A stretch of 64,000 bases of DNA, from assembly GCF_900618535.1 (NCBI RefSeq), contig NZ_UYJA01000002.1, forward strand, positions 310,001 to 374,000. Direction: 5' to 3'. The position numbers were made by a program, and so were the translations under genes. The DNA is from Pseudomonas bubulae (lineage in GTDB: Bacteria; Pseudomonadota; Gammaproteobacteria; Pseudomonadales; Pseudomonadaceae). Of this stretch, positions 35,118 to 44,745 are shown piece by piece (position 1 is the stretch's first letter; each line of letters begins with the position of its first letter). The notes under the pieces were generated by a model. The model searched no databases. It was not told the DNA's origin and worked only from the letters and a program-made list of their open reading frames with translations.

Positions 35118-36713
35118 CTACTTCACCTGGGTTGTGGCGAAGTTGTTGTTGGTCAGGGGGCTAAGGGTATAGCCCTCGACGTTTTTGCGCATCGCCGTGA
35201 ACAGCATAGGATGGGTAACGTTGATCCAGGGTTGGTCCTGATTAAAAATCATCTGTGCCTGTTGATAGAACTCGGCCCGTTGCGAGGGTTCAGTGATACC
35301 ACGGGCTTTGGTGATCAGGTTTTCGAAGTCCTTGTTGCACCAGCGGGCGTAGTTCTCGCCGTTTTTGGCCGCCTCGCAGCTAAGCAGCGGGGTCAGGAAG
35401 TTATCCGGGTCGCCGTTATCGCCGCCCCAACCGGTCGACACCAGATCATGTTCGCCATTTTTGGCGCGTTTGAGCATTTCGCCCCATTCCATGACCCGGA
35501 TATCCAGCTTGAGGCCGATTTGTGCCAGGTCGGACTGCAGCAACTGCGCACCCAGCATCGGGTTGGGGTTGGTCGGGCCGCCGCCGTTGCGGGTGAATAG
35601 GGTCAGTACCGTGCCTTCAGGTACCCCGGCTTCCTTGAGCAAGGCCCGGGCCTTGTCCAGGTCGCGGGGCGGCCGCTGAATGCTGGTGTTGTAGCCCAGC
35701 ATGGTCGGCGGGTAAGGGTTGACGGCCAGCAGTGCGTTGCCTTCGCCGTGGACGGAGTTCAGATAGGTCTGCTTGTCGAAGGCCATGTCGATGGCTTTGC
35801 GTACGCGCACATCGCTCAGGTACTTGTGACTGGTATTCATGGCGATATAGCTGGTCATCAGGGCGGCCAGCTCATCGACCTTGAGGTTGGGGTCCTTGCG
35901 GATGTTCTTGACCTCATCAGGCTTGGGGTACAGCGCGATCTGGCATTCGTTGGCCTTGAGCTTTTGCAGGCGCACGTTGCTGTCGGTGGCGATGGCGAAG
36001 ATCAGCGCATCACTGGGCGGTTTGCCACGGAAGTAGTCCGGGTTGGCCTTGAAGCGTACCTGGGCATCCTTGTTGTAGCGCACGAAGATAAACGGGCCGG
36101 TGCCGATCGGCTTGGTATTGAGGTCGGCGGTTTTGCCGGACTTGAGCAACTGGTCGGCGTATTCGGCGGAGTAGATGGAGTTGAACGGCATGGCCACGTC
36201 GCGCAGAAACGGCGCTTCAGGGTGGTTGAGAGTGATTTTTACCGTCAGGTCGTCAACTTTCTCGACGCTCTTGAGCAGGTCCTTGAAACCCATGCTTTCA
36301 AAGTAGGGGTAACCGACCAGCGACAGTTTGTGCCACGGGTGATTCGGGTCCAGCTGGCGCTGAAAACTCCAGACCACGTCATCGGCGTTCAGGGTTCGGG
36401 TCGGTTTGAAATAATCAGTGGTGTGAAACTTTACGTCGGGACGCAGGTGAAATGTGTATTCAAGCCCGTCCGGGCTGATGTCCCAGCGCTCGGCCAGGGC
36501 GGGCTCCACATCCGTGGTGCCGGGGGCAAAGTCGACCAGGCGGTTGAGTATGGTCTCGGCCGAAGCATCGGCAGTCACGGCGGTGGTGAACTGAACGATG
36601 TCGAACCCTTCAGGGCTGGCTTCAGTGCAGACCACCAGGGTTTTCGCGCTGACACTCACAGTGGTGCAGAGCAGTGCCGCGGCCAGGGCAGTGCGTAGTG
36701 GGAATCTTTTCAT
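35118..36713 (-). CDS. dppA: Dipeptide-binding protein DppA (copy next to dppB)
   Basis: Periplasmic solute-binding protein of the SBP_bac_5 family; 531 residues with a signal peptide ending near TVSVSA-KT. Family features include VCTEASPEGFDIVQ near the mature start, LAERWDISPDGLEYTFHLRP and STGWGGDNGDPDNFLTPLL, which lines the peptide pocket. It is the copy physically linked to dppBCDF, so it is probably the main partner. Two related genes lie upstream at 38448 and 40344. Confidence 0.92.
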   Translation of the reverse strand: MKRFPLRTALAAALLCTTVSVSAKTLVVCTEASPEGFDIVQFTTAVTADASAETILNRLVDFAPGTTDVEPALAERWDISPDGLEYTFHLRPDVKFHTTDYFKPTRTLNADDVVWSFQRQLDPNHPWHKLSLVGYPYFESMGFKDLLKSVEKVDDLTVKITLNHPEAPFLRDVAMPFNSIYSAEYADQLLKSGKTADLNTKPIGTGPFIFVRYNKDAQVRFKANPDYFRGKPPSDALIFAIATDSNVRLQKLKANECQIALYPKPDEVKNIRKDPNLKVDELAALMTSYIAMNTSHKYLSDVRVRKAIDMAFDKQTYLNSVHGEGNALLAVNPYPPTMLGYNTSIQRPPRDLDKARALLKEAGVPEGTVLTLFTRNGGGPTNPNPMLGAQLLQSDLAQIGLKLDIRVMEWGEMLKRAKNGEHDLVSTGWGGDNGDPDNFLTPLLSCEAAKNGENYARWCNKDFENLITKARGITEPSQRAEFYQQAQMIFNQDQPWINVTHPMLFTAMRKNVEGYTLSPLTNNNFATTQVK

Positions 36714-36749
36714 TGCAACCCTCTCCAGAGTCGGGTGAGCCAGCGTAAC

Positions 36750-36782
36750 GGCTGCGGCTGATTCGTCGAATCAGCCGCAGCC
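36750..36782. terminator. Perfect 15-bp hairpin between porin and dppA
   Basis: GGCTGCGGCTGATTC and its exact complement flank GTC. No T run follows on either strand, so it may be a processing or attenuation stem that sets different mRNA levels for the porin and dppA rather than a full terminator. Confidence 0.6.
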
Positions 36783-36801
36783 TTCGGGTTTGAGCAGTTT
36801 T

Positions 36802-38166
36802 TTACAGAATGTTGAACGGAATGGTGGTCACCAGGCGGAATTCGTTGATGTTGCCGTCAGACTGGTTTTTGCTGGCGCGGTGCGTGGTGTACGTCGCGCG
36901 AATCGCGGTGGCTTTCAGCGGGCCACTTTGGATTGCATAGGACGTGCCAACGCTGTACTCGTAATGGGTTTCGCCGTCCATGTTCTTCACGTCGTAGGCG
37001 GTGCCGGTGTACTTGGTGCCGTCGATATCCCAGCCGCGGGCGTGGTAGGCGTTGAACTTGAGGCCCGGAATGCCGTACTGGGCCATGTTGATGCTGTAGG
37101 CCAGTTGCAGGGATTTCTCGTTCGGGCCGTTGAAGTCCGAGAGCAGGGAGTTGGCCAGGTAAATACCGTTGGTTTCGTGCAGATAGTCGAAGTATTCGTC
37201 GCCGACGATCTGCTGGAACGACAGGCTCAGGGTGTGGGCCTGGTGGGTCAGGGCGAAGGCCAGGCTGTAGGCGTCGTTGTTGATGTTGCCCAGGGCCTTG
37301 CTGCCGGTATCCAGGGTCTTGTAGTAGTTGAAGTTGGTATTCAGGCCCAGGGTGGCGTTGTCGCCCATGTCGTGTACGGCGCCGAAGTAGTACTGGTTCC
37401 AGAAGTCTTCAACGTGGGTTGCGTACAGCGTGGTCTTCAGGCTCTTGAACGGCTGGTAGTTGAGGCCGGCGACGCTGGCGCGATCGGTTTCAACCCCGGT
37501 TGCGCCGTATTCGCTGCGGAACTTGCTCAGGCTCGACTCGGTACGCGGGGACACGCGGTCAAAGGAGCCGGCATCGAACGACAGGTTGTTGAACTCTTCA
37601 CTGTGCAGGCCCACCCCTTGAAAGCTGGAAGGCAGTGCGCGGTTACCGATCACGTCGATGGTCGGGCTGCTGAAGTTCTGTCGGCCCACGGTCAGCGTGG
37701 TGTTGGAAATGCGGGCGCTGAGGTTGGCCAGGCCCAGTTTGCTCCACTGGCCGACGGCGTCGCCGTCGCTGTGGGTCAGGGTGCGGTTGTTTGGCCCGGC
37801 GATGTCCTTGGCGTCGCGATCCAGGGCAATGGCGTTGTAAGCCGCGACCTGGGTGCTGAAGCCTACGGTGCCTTCAGTGAAGCCCGACTTGTAGTCGAGG
37901 ATGGTGCCCTGTACCCAGTTGATCCGGCGCGGGGTGGATTCACGGGTGCCGTGGTTGTTGTAGCTGAAACGGTCATCGCGACGCTTGAGCTCGTTGGCGT
38001 ACCAGTTGCGGGTAGTGCCGCCCAGGGTCTGGTCTTCGACAAAGCCCTTGGTCTCGTTTTGAGCGCTGCTGGCTTTGAGTTCGGTCGGCATGAATTCATC
38101 GGCATTGGCCATCGCAGTGATGCTGCTGATGGACAAGGCCAATAACGCGCGGCTGGTGAGTTTCAT
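36802..38166 (-). CDS. OprD-family outer-membrane porin (OpdP-like, peptide uptake)
   Basis: Substrate-specific beta-barrel channel of the outer membrane; 454 residues with a signal peptide ending near TAMANADE. OprD hallmarks include DQTLGGTTRNWYANELKRRD, WVQGTILDYKSGFTEGTVGF and TVGRQNFSSPTIDVIGNRAL; the C-terminus is RLVTTIPFNIL. It sits between two dipeptide-binding-protein genes, matching the P. aeruginosa arrangement where OpdP takes up small peptides, so peptide passage to DppA is likely. Specificity cannot be proven from sequence. Confidence 0.9.
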   Translation of the reverse strand: MKLTSRALLALSISSITAMANADEFMPTELKASSAQNETKGFVEDQTLGGTTRNWYANELKRRDDRFSYNNHGTRESTPRRINWVQGTILDYKSGFTEGTVGFSTQVAAYNAIALDRDAKDIAGPNNRTLTHSDGDAVGQWSKLGLANLSARISNTTLTVGRQNFSSPTIDVIGNRALPSSFQGVGLHSEEFNNLSFDAGSFDRVSPRTESSLSKFRSEYGATGVETDRASVAGLNYQPFKSLKTTLYATHVEDFWNQYYFGAVHDMGDNATLGLNTNFNYYKTLDTGSKALGNINNDAYSLAFALTHQAHTLSLSFQQIVGDEYFDYLHETNGIYLANSLLSDFNGPNEKSLQLAYSINMAQYGIPGLKFNAYHARGWDIDGTKYTGTAYDVKNMDGETHYEYSVGTSYAIQSGPLKATAIRATYTTHRASKNQSDGNINEFRLVTTIPFNIL

Positions 38167-38343
38167 GGTTGAGGCTCCTCTTTGGTTTCTTCTTTTTATG
38201 GCCGGTCTTTTTTTGTGATGACTCGGCTGTTGTGAAACGATTTAAAGCATTGCAAACGTTTGCCTGGTGCAGATTTGGCGAAGTTTTAGCGGGCCATGGG
38301 TTAAGTGACCTGCTGAAAGAGCGGTGTTGTTTGTGATCTCTGT

Positions 38344-38424
38344 TGTGGGAGCGAGCCTGCTCGCGAAGGTCGTTGGCGATACCGCGCTGCTCTTGAGGAC
38401 TTCGCGAGCAGGCTCGCTCCCACA
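38344..38424. repeat. REP palindrome in the 281-base gap before the porin
   Basis: TGTGGGAGCGAGCCTGCTCG with GCGAA forms a long stem with TTCGCGAGCAGGCTCGCTCC-CACA across a 30-base loop. Same family as 48084 and 51831. It lies between the second binding-protein stop and the porin start. Confidence 0.85.
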
Positions 38425-38447
38425 GTGGCACTGTTCTATTGGAGTAA

Positions 38448-40046
38448 TCAGTCCTTGAGGCTGACACCTGAGAAGGCGTTACGGCCAAAGGGGCTGACCG
38501 TGAACCCTTCGACTTTGGCGCTCAGCGGCTGGTTGACCGTGGAGTGCGCAATGGGGGTGATCGGCACCTGTTGCTTGAGCAACTGCTGGGCCTGTTTATA
38601 GAGCACTGTGCGCTGATCGCGATCGGTCACGACCTTGGCATTTTTGACCAGGGTGTCGTACTCCTTGTTGCACCACATGGAGTAGTTGTTGCCACCAATC
38701 GCGTCGCAGCTGTAGAGGGTGCCGAGCCAGTTGTCCGGGTCACCGTTGTCGCCGGTCCAGCCAATCAGGCTGATGTCGTGCTCACCGTTTTTGGTGCGCT
38801 TGATGTACTCGCCCCATTCATAGCTGACGATCTTGACCTTGAGGCCGATCTTGGCCCAGTCCGACTGCAGCATTTCGGCCATCAGCTTGGCGTTCGGGTT
38901 GTAGGGGCGCTGTACGGGCATGGCCCACAGGGTTATTTCGGTGCCGTCCTTGACCCCAGCGGCTTTGAGCAGCTCTTTGGCTTTTTCCGGGTTGTAGGGG
39001 GCGTCGGTAATGGTTTCGTCGTAGGACCATTGCGTTGGCGGCATGGCGTTGACGGCTTTTTGGCCTGCGCCCTGATACACCGCCTTGAGGATCTCGTCCT
39101 TGTTGACCGCCATGTCCAGGGCCTGGCGCACCTGCAACTGGTCGAACGGTTTGTGCTGCACGTTGTAGGCAATGTAACCGAGGTTGAAGCCGGGCTTTTC
39201 AATCACCTGCAGCTTCGGATCGGCCTTGAGGCCGGCAACGTCGGCCGGGCGCGGGTTGAGCGAGACCTGGCATTCGTTTTTACGCAGCTTTTGCATGCGC
39301 GCCGAGGCATCGACGCTGATCGAGAAAATCAGGTTGTCGAGCTTGACCTGGCTGGGGGCCCAATAGTCCTTGTTGGCGGCGTAGCGGATGTTCGAGTCTT
39401 TCTGATAACGCTGGAACACATACGGGCCGGTGCCGACAGGCTTCTGGTTGATATCGCTGGGCTTGCCGCTCTTGAGCAACTGGTCGGCGTATTCGGCCGA
39501 CAGGATGGCGGCAAAGCTCATGGCCAGGTTTTGAATAAAGGCGGCGTCTACCGAGTTGAGTTTCATGACCACGGTCATGGGACCGGTTTTTTCGACGCTG
39601 GCGATGTTCTTGTCCAGGCTCATGCCGTTGAAGTACGGGAACTCGGTGGGGTAGGCCTTGCGGAAGGGATGGTCCGGGTTGAGCATGCGGTTGAACGTAA
39701 AGAGCACGTCATCGGCATCGAAGTTGCGGGTCGGGGTGAACCACTTGGTGGTATGGAACTTGACCCCGTCACGCAGGTGGAACGTCCACGTCAGGCCGTC
39801 TTCGGAAACATCCCAGCTCGTTGCCAGGGCCGGAACGGCTGCGGTGCCACCTTTTTCAAATTCAGCGAGACGGTTGTAAATGGGCTCGGCCGCGTCGTTG
39901 TCGGTGGCGGTGGTGTACTGCGCGGTGTCAAAACCGGCCGGGCTGCCTTCGGAACAAAACACCAGGCTGTTGGCTGCGTTTGCGAGTGGGCTGCCGGCAA
40001 GTACGCCGGCGCCGATCAATACTGATAAAACCAGAGGGTTGCGCAT
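38448..40046 (-). CDS. Dipeptide-binding protein, second copy
   Basis: SBP_bac_5 periplasmic binding protein of 532 residues; signal peptide MRNPLVLSVLIGAGVLAGSP to about LANAANS. Shared pocket signatures: VFCSEGSPAGFDTAQYTTAT, WGEYIKRTKNGEHDISLIG and GDNGDPDNWLGTLYSCDAIG. It resembles the third copy more than the first. Upstream of the porin, it probably serves the same DppBCDF channel with a different peptide range. Confidence 0.9.
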   Translation of the reverse strand: MRNPLVLSVLIGAGVLAGSPLANAANSLVFCSEGSPAGFDTAQYTTATDNDAAEPIYNRLAEFEKGGTAAVPALATSWDVSEDGLTWTFHLRDGVKFHTTKWFTPTRNFDADDVLFTFNRMLNPDHPFRKAYPTEFPYFNGMSLDKNIASVEKTGPMTVVMKLNSVDAAFIQNLAMSFAAILSAEYADQLLKSGKPSDINQKPVGTGPYVFQRYQKDSNIRYAANKDYWAPSQVKLDNLIFSISVDASARMQKLRKNECQVSLNPRPADVAGLKADPKLQVIEKPGFNLGYIAYNVQHKPFDQLQVRQALDMAVNKDEILKAVYQGAGQKAVNAMPPTQWSYDETITDAPYNPEKAKELLKAAGVKDGTEITLWAMPVQRPYNPNAKLMAEMLQSDWAKIGLKVKIVSYEWGEYIKRTKNGEHDISLIGWTGDNGDPDNWLGTLYSCDAIGGNNYSMWCNKEYDTLVKNAKVVTDRDQRTVLYKQAQQLLKQQVPITPIAHSTVNQPLSAKVEGFTVSPFGRNAFSGVSLKD

Positions 40047-40343
40047 GGCGTTCCCTATCCTTTTTTTATTTTTGAGTCCTGAGCGCGCCTTGATCGAAGG
40101 CGTACGGTTCAGGGCGTCGATGCCATCAACTACTGCGCCTCACCCGCTGCAATAGACTGCCCTTGGCCGAAGTTAAGCAGCCGGCGCTCAGCAGTAAATA
40201 CATGGGATCTGACAATCTTGTAGGAATCGTCTTGGCTTCCTATAGCCTCTGATGTAGTCAGATATGGCTTTAGGCTGTAGGTGATTTCCACCGTCCTGGT
40301 AGATAAGTGAATGCAGCCTTGTAGCCGCATTCACCGGTCCTTG
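40047..40343. other. 297-base gap between two binding-protein genes
   Basis: Carries the promoter of the second binding-protein gene (minus strand) and the 3' end of the third. A TCCTTTTTTTATTTTTGAG stretch near 40058 is AT-rich and close to the start. No hairpin or open frame was convincing. Confidence 0.5.
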
Positions 40344-41969
40344 TTATTTGCCGACGCTGACCCCGTAGAAGGAGTTCAGGCCAAACGGGCTGATCTTGAA
40401 ATCTTCTACGTTTTTGCGCATCGGTTGATACACCGTCGAGTGTGCGATAGGTGTCATCGGAATCTGGCTTTTGAGTCGTTGCTGCGCCTGTTGGTACAGT
40501 TTTGTGCGCTCTGCAATATCAGTGGTGGCCTTGGCGGCTTTGACCAGTTTGTCGAACTCCGGGTCGCACCATTTGGAGAAGTTGTTGCCTTCCAGCGAGT
40601 CGCAGCCAAACAGGGTGCCGAGCCAGTTGTCCGGGTCACCGTTGTCGCCGCTCCAGCCAATCAGCATCGCGCCGTTCTCGCCGCCTTTGGAGCGCTTGAT
40701 GTACTCGCCCCATTCGTAGCTGGTGATCTTGGCCTTGATGCCGATCTTGCTCCAGTCCGACTGGAGCATTTCAGCCATCAGCTTGGCATTGGGGTTATAC
40801 GGGCGTTGCACCGGCATGGCCCACAGTACGATCTCGGTGCCTTCCTTGACGCCTGCTTCCTTGAGCAGTTGTTTGGCTTTTTCCGGATCGAAAGGTGCGT
40901 CCTTGATGCTGGTGTCATAGGACCATTGGGTCGGTGGCATGGCACCCACCGCCAGTTGGCCTGCACCCTGGTACACCGAGTCGATGATCTGCTGTTTGTT
41001 CACCGACATGTCCAGGGCCTGGCGGACCTTGAGCTGGGACATCGGGTTTGGCTCGTTGCTGCCCTTGATCTTGTCCATCACGTTGTAGGCGATGTAACCG
41101 AGGTTGAAGCCCGCTTGATGGGGCATCTTCAGATTCGGGTCTTCACTCAGGGCCTTGAGGTCGGCCGGACGCGGGAAGAGGGTGACCTGGCACTCGTTCT
41201 TCTTGAGCTTCTGGACGCGTACCGAGGGATCGGTGGTGATGGCGAAGATCAGGTTGTCGATCTTGACGTCTTCTGGCTTCCAGTAGTCCTTGTTGCCGGT
41301 GTAGCGGATGTTCGAGTCTTTCTGGTAGCTCTTGAACACAAACGGGCCGGTGCCGATCGGTTTCTGGTTGATGTCGGCAGGCTTGCCTTCCTTGAGCAGT
41401 TTGTCGGCGTACTCGGCGGACTGGATGGATGCAAAGTGCATCGCCATGTTCTGGATAAACGCGGCATCGACCGAGTTCAGGGTGAACTTGACGGTCTTGT
41501 CGTCGATTTTTTCCACCTTGGCGATGTTTTTATCCATGCCCATGTCGGTGAAATAAGGGAATTCGGTGGGGTAAGCCTTACGGAACGGCATGTCTTTGTC
41601 GAGCATGCGGTTGAACGTGAAGAGCACGTCGTCGGCGTTGAAATCGCGGGTTGGCTTGAAGTAAGGGGTGGTGTGGAACTTGACGCCATCACGCAGGTGG
41701 AAGGTCCATGTCAGGTTATCTGGCGAGACATCCCAACTGGTCGCCAGGCCGGGCTCAACCTTGGTGCCGCCACGTTCGAACTGGCTCAGGCGGTTAAAGA
41801 TGGTCTCGGCCGACGCATCAAAGTCAGTACCGGTGGTGTACTGGCCAGGGTCAAAACCTGCCGGGCTGCCTTCAGAGCAAAACACCAGGTTGGAAGCAGC
41901 GTGGGCGAAAGGTGCACTTGCCAACAGGCTGGCGCCTACTAAAAACGGAATGACCGCGTGTTTGAACAT
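40344..41969 (-). CDS. Dipeptide-binding protein, third copy
   Basis: SBP_bac_5 periplasmic binding protein of 541 residues, signal peptide to about FAHAASN. Signatures VFCSEGSPAGFDPGQYTTGT, WGEYIKRSKGGENGAMLIGW and GDNGDPDNWLGTLFGCDSLE. Compared with the second copy it has an insertion near MDKIKGSNEPNPMSQLK (about residue 308). It is the most upstream member of the cluster and has its own 414-base leader region. Confidence 0.9.
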   Translation of the reverse strand: MFKHAVIPFLVGASLLASAPFAHAASNLVFCSEGSPAGFDPGQYTTGTDFDASAETIFNRLSQFERGGTKVEPGLATSWDVSPDNLTWTFHLRDGVKFHTTPYFKPTRDFNADDVLFTFNRMLDKDMPFRKAYPTEFPYFTDMGMDKNIAKVEKIDDKTVKFTLNSVDAAFIQNMAMHFASIQSAEYADKLLKEGKPADINQKPIGTGPFVFKSYQKDSNIRYTGNKDYWKPEDVKIDNLIFAITTDPSVRVQKLKKNECQVTLFPRPADLKALSEDPNLKMPHQAGFNLGYIAYNVMDKIKGSNEPNPMSQLKVRQALDMSVNKQQIIDSVYQGAGQLAVGAMPPTQWSYDTSIKDAPFDPEKAKQLLKEAGVKEGTEIVLWAMPVQRPYNPNAKLMAEMLQSDWSKIGIKAKITSYEWGEYIKRSKGGENGAMLIGWSGDNGDPDNWLGTLFGCDSLEGNNFSKWCDPEFDKLVKAAKATTDIAERTKLYQQAQQRLKSQIPMTPIAHSTVYQPMRKNVEDFKISPFGLNSFYGVSVGK

Positions 41970-42383
41970 GGTGGCCTCATGATTTTTGTCATTTTTGGTT
42001 TGAGGGCGACCTTATGAGTCGACCCGGCGATACTTATGCACAGCCCATACCCAATGCAATATGTGGAAGCAGTTGAAGCTTGAAAAGGTGGGACGATCGT
42101 ACAGGAATGTCGCTTTTATATAACTTATGACGCATTTGATCGTTTGCGCATGGCATTTCGACTCATTTGCTTACATCTGCGGGGGGCTTTTGCGACCTTC
42201 TTGCACTGTTTTAGGACAGTGTTGTTACTAATCAATACCCCTGTGCGGGAAACATTGTTGTGAAGGGCAGCGCTGCTGCAGGTAATCACCTTGAAATTCT
42301 AGAACGATTGCAGGCGTTTTCCCGGGGGCATAAAAAAACCCCTGAAACGGTCTGGCCTCAGGGGTTGGCAGGGCGTATCAGGC
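41970..42383. other. 414-base region upstream of the third binding-protein gene
   Basis: Holds the promoter of the binding-protein gene and the terminator of the SIMPL gene (42332-42366). An inverted repeat CACTGT-TTTAGG-ACAGTG at 42204-42221 is a possible operator. No coding sequence with a ribosome site was seen. Confidence 0.5.
42332..42366 (-). terminator. Terminator of the SIMPL-domain gene
   Basis: Minus strand: AACCCCTGAGGCC...TTTCAGGGGTT stem followed by TTTTTTT, 17 bases past the stop. Confidence 0.88.
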
Positions 42384-43100
42384 TTACTGCATCTGCACTT
42401 CAATCACGCCATCGGCACTCATGCTGACTTCACTGGTGCCGGCTTCGACTTCCGGGGTAGGCGCCGAGTCCATCGCCGGGGCTGCGGCCTTCATCATCAT
42501 TGCGCTGCGCAGGTAAGGTTGCGGGTAGCCGTTGGTGTTGAGGTTCAGGTTGACGATCTTGTAACCCTTGCCGCCCAGGGCGTCGGTGGCCAACTGGGCG
42601 CGGGCCTTGAACGCATTGACAGCGTCCTTGAGCAGCGAGTCTTCGCTGGTTTTGCGCGTGGCATTGGCGACGGTGAACTGCATGCTGCCCATTTTCAGGG
42701 TTTGCATCAGATCGCCGGTGAGCTTGGACAGAGCTGCAAAATCGGTGCTTTCAAGGCGCAGTTCTGCGCGTTCACGCCAGCCGGTGATCTTCTGGGTTTT
42801 GTTGTCGTAAATCGGGTAGCTGTTGCGATTGCCTTGGCGCAGGGTGACTTCCTTGACGGATTTGGCCTGGCCGATGGCTTTGTTCATCGACGTAGTGATT
42901 TCTGCGGCCAGCTTGGCGGCGTCGGTATTTTGCGCTTCGGTATAGAGCGTCACGATCATCAAGTCGCGAGGCACTTCCTGGCTGGCTTCGGCACGCAGGG
43001 AAATCTGGTTGTAATGAATGTCGTCTGCCAGGGCCGGCAGGCTGGCAAGTGCGCCGATGCTCAGGGTCAAAAGGGCAGCGGTGCGTTGGAAGTTGGACAT
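42384..43100 (-). CDS. SIMPL-domain (DUF541) periplasmic protein
   Basis: A 238-residue protein with signal peptide ending near SLPALAD, starting MSNFQRTAALLTL after GAGCCTCC-complementary AGGAGGCTCC. The SIMPL/DUF541 domain spans about residues 30-210, with SLRAEASQEVPRDLMIVTLY and VTLRQGNRNSYPIYDNKTQK typical. Such proteins form ring-like oligomers at the envelope and are linked to oxidative stress defence in some species; function here is unproven. The same gene position next to roxSR is conserved in P. aeruginosa as I recall. Confidence 0.87.
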   Translation of the reverse strand: MSNFQRTAALLTLSIGALASLPALADDIHYNQISLRAEASQEVPRDLMIVTLYTEAQNTDAAKLAAEITTSMNKAIGQAKSVKEVTLRQGNRNSYPIYDNKTQKITGWRERAELRLESTDFAALSKLTGDLMQTLKMGSMQFTVANATRKTSEDSLLKDAVNAFKARAQLATDALGGKGYKIVNLNLNTNGYPQPYLRSAMMMKAAAPAMDSAPTPEVEAGTSEVSMSADGVIEVQMQ

Positions 43101-43201
43101 GGAGGCTCCTTGATTGAGAACAGCAATGGCCATATGACTCTAATCAGTGGCCATCAGTTCGCCCAATTACATTTTCGATACATATGGTCTCCACAGATTG
43201 C

Positions 43202-43346
43202 GTAGCAGCTGCCGAAGGAACGAGGCTGCGTTCGAGCGCGAAGCGGTCGTCAATGCTGAGAACCAGGTTTAACTGATAGATCGCAATGTCTGATTTCGCG
43301 ACTGCTTCGCAGCCGAACGCAGCCTCGTTCCTTCGGCAGCTGCTAC
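43202..43346. repeat. REP pair between the SIMPL gene and roxS
   Basis: GTAGCAGCTGCCGAAGGAAC and its inverted partner GTTCCTTCGGCAGCTGCTAC lie 105 bases apart, each with a GAGGCTGCGTTCG flank. Fills most of the 382-base gap; the roxS promoter must lie between 43346 and 43483. Confidence 0.85.
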
Positions 43347-43482
43347 GAGGGCGTTTTTTACGCAGGCTTTTAGCCGCATTTTCATAAAAAACACTGTGGC
43401 TGTTTGCCGCACTTTTGCCTGCGGGGCCGCCTGCTTGGTTATACTCCCGGTGATCCGCCTGGAGCGCTCATCAGGAGAGCTC

Positions 43483-44745
43483 ATGCTCGCCCCCGTTCAG
43501 TTATTGTCCGCAACACGCCAGAACCTCTGGCGTCTTACGTTTATCCGCATGTTGGTGCTGGCCGCGCAAGCGGGTTCAGTGGGCTTTGCCTATCTGTTCA
43601 ACCTGCTGCCATTACCCTGGTTTCAGCTCAGCATCACCCTTGGGTTTTCCATGCTGTTGTGCGCGTTTACCGCAATCCGGTTGCGCACCACCTGGCCGGT
43701 GACTGAGCTGGAATATGCGCTGCAACTGGCCTGTGACCTGTTTATCCACAGTGCCCTGCTGTACTTTTCGGGTGGCTCGGCCAACCCGTTTGTTTCGTAT
43801 TATCTGGTGCCGCTGACCATCGCCGCCGTCACGCTGCCCTGGCGCTATTCGCTGGTGCTGACCGGGATTGCGCTGGCGCTGTATACGCTGCTGTTGATGC
43901 AGTTCTACCCTATAGATACCGTGCCGTTCTTTCGCGAAAAGCTGCAGATTTATGGCATGTGGTTGAGTTTTGCGCTGTCTGCGGCCGTGATTACATTTTT
44001 TGCAGCCAAGATGGGCGAAGAGCTGCGCCGTCAGGAAGAACTGCGCGCCCTGCGCCGTGAAGAAGGCCTGCGCGACCAGCAATTGCTGGCCGTGGCCACG
44101 CAGGCGGCCGGTGCAGCCCATGAACTGGGGACGCCGTTGTCGACCATGAGCGTGCTGCTCAAGGAGATGCGTCGCGATCACCTTGACCCGGATTTGCAGG
44201 ACGATCTGAGCGTGCTTCAGGATCAGGTCAAACTGTGTAAGGAAACCCTGCAGCAACTGGTGCGCGCAGCCGAGGCCAACCGTCGGCTGGCGATCGAGGT
44301 TCAGGACGTTACGCAATGGCTGGATGAGGCCCTGAACCGCTGGCACTTGATGCGGCCTGAAGCCACTTATCGCTTCCAGTGCCTGGGCCACGCGCCGGTT
44401 CCGCGCCTGGCGCCGCCACCTGACTTGACCCAGGCGCTGCTCAACCTGCTCAACAATGCCGCCGATGCCTGCCCGGAAGGGCTGGAAGTGACAGTCGACT
44501 GGGATGCGGTTGATCTGACAATCAGTATTCGTGACCACGGTCCGGGTGTACCGTTGGCCATCGCCGAACAAATTGGCAAACCCTTTTTTACTACCAAGGG
44601 CAAAGGCTTCGGTCTGGGCCTATTCTTGAGCAAGGCCAGCGTGACCCGCGCTGGCGGCTCGGTAAAACTCTACAGTCATGAGGATGGCGGTACGCTCACT
44701 GAGCTGCGCCTGCCACGTGTCGCCCGAGGAAATGAAAATGAGTGA
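43483..44745 (+). CDS. roxS: Redox sensor histidine kinase RoxS (RegB/PrrB family)
   Basis: Inner-membrane kinase of the respiration-linked RegBA/PrrBA family. It has 420 residues from the ATG after CAGGAGAGCTC. Six hydrophobic segments lie before residue 185 and contain the quinone-binding motif GGSANPF (97-103). The H box is the RegB-type QAAGAAHELGTPLSTM with His213. N and G boxes are LLNLLNNAADACP, RDHGPGVP and KGFGLGLFLSKASV. Its stop overlaps the roxR start region by eight bases. In Pseudomonas this pair controls terminal oxidases such as the cyanide-insensitive oxidase (family knowledge). Confidence 0.94.
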   Translation: MLAPVQLLSATRQNLWRLTFIRMLVLAAQAGSVGFAYLFNLLPLPWFQLSITLGFSMLLCAFTAIRLRTTWPVTELEYALQLACDLFIHSALLYFSGGSANPFVSYYLVPLTIAAVTLPWRYSLVLTGIALALYTLLLMQFYPIDTVPFFREKLQIYGMWLSFALSAAVITFFAAKMGEELRRQEELRALRREEGLRDQQLLAVATQAAGAAHELGTPLSTMSVLLKEMRRDHLDPDLQDDLSVLQDQVKLCKETLQQLVRAAEANRRLAIEVQDVTQWLDEALNRWHLMRPEATYRFQCLGHAPVPRLAPPPDLTQALLNLLNNAADACPEGLEVTVDWDAVDLTISIRDHGPGVPLAIAEQIGKPFFTTKGKGFGLGLFLSKASVTRAGGSVKLYSHEDGGTLTELRLPRVARGNENE

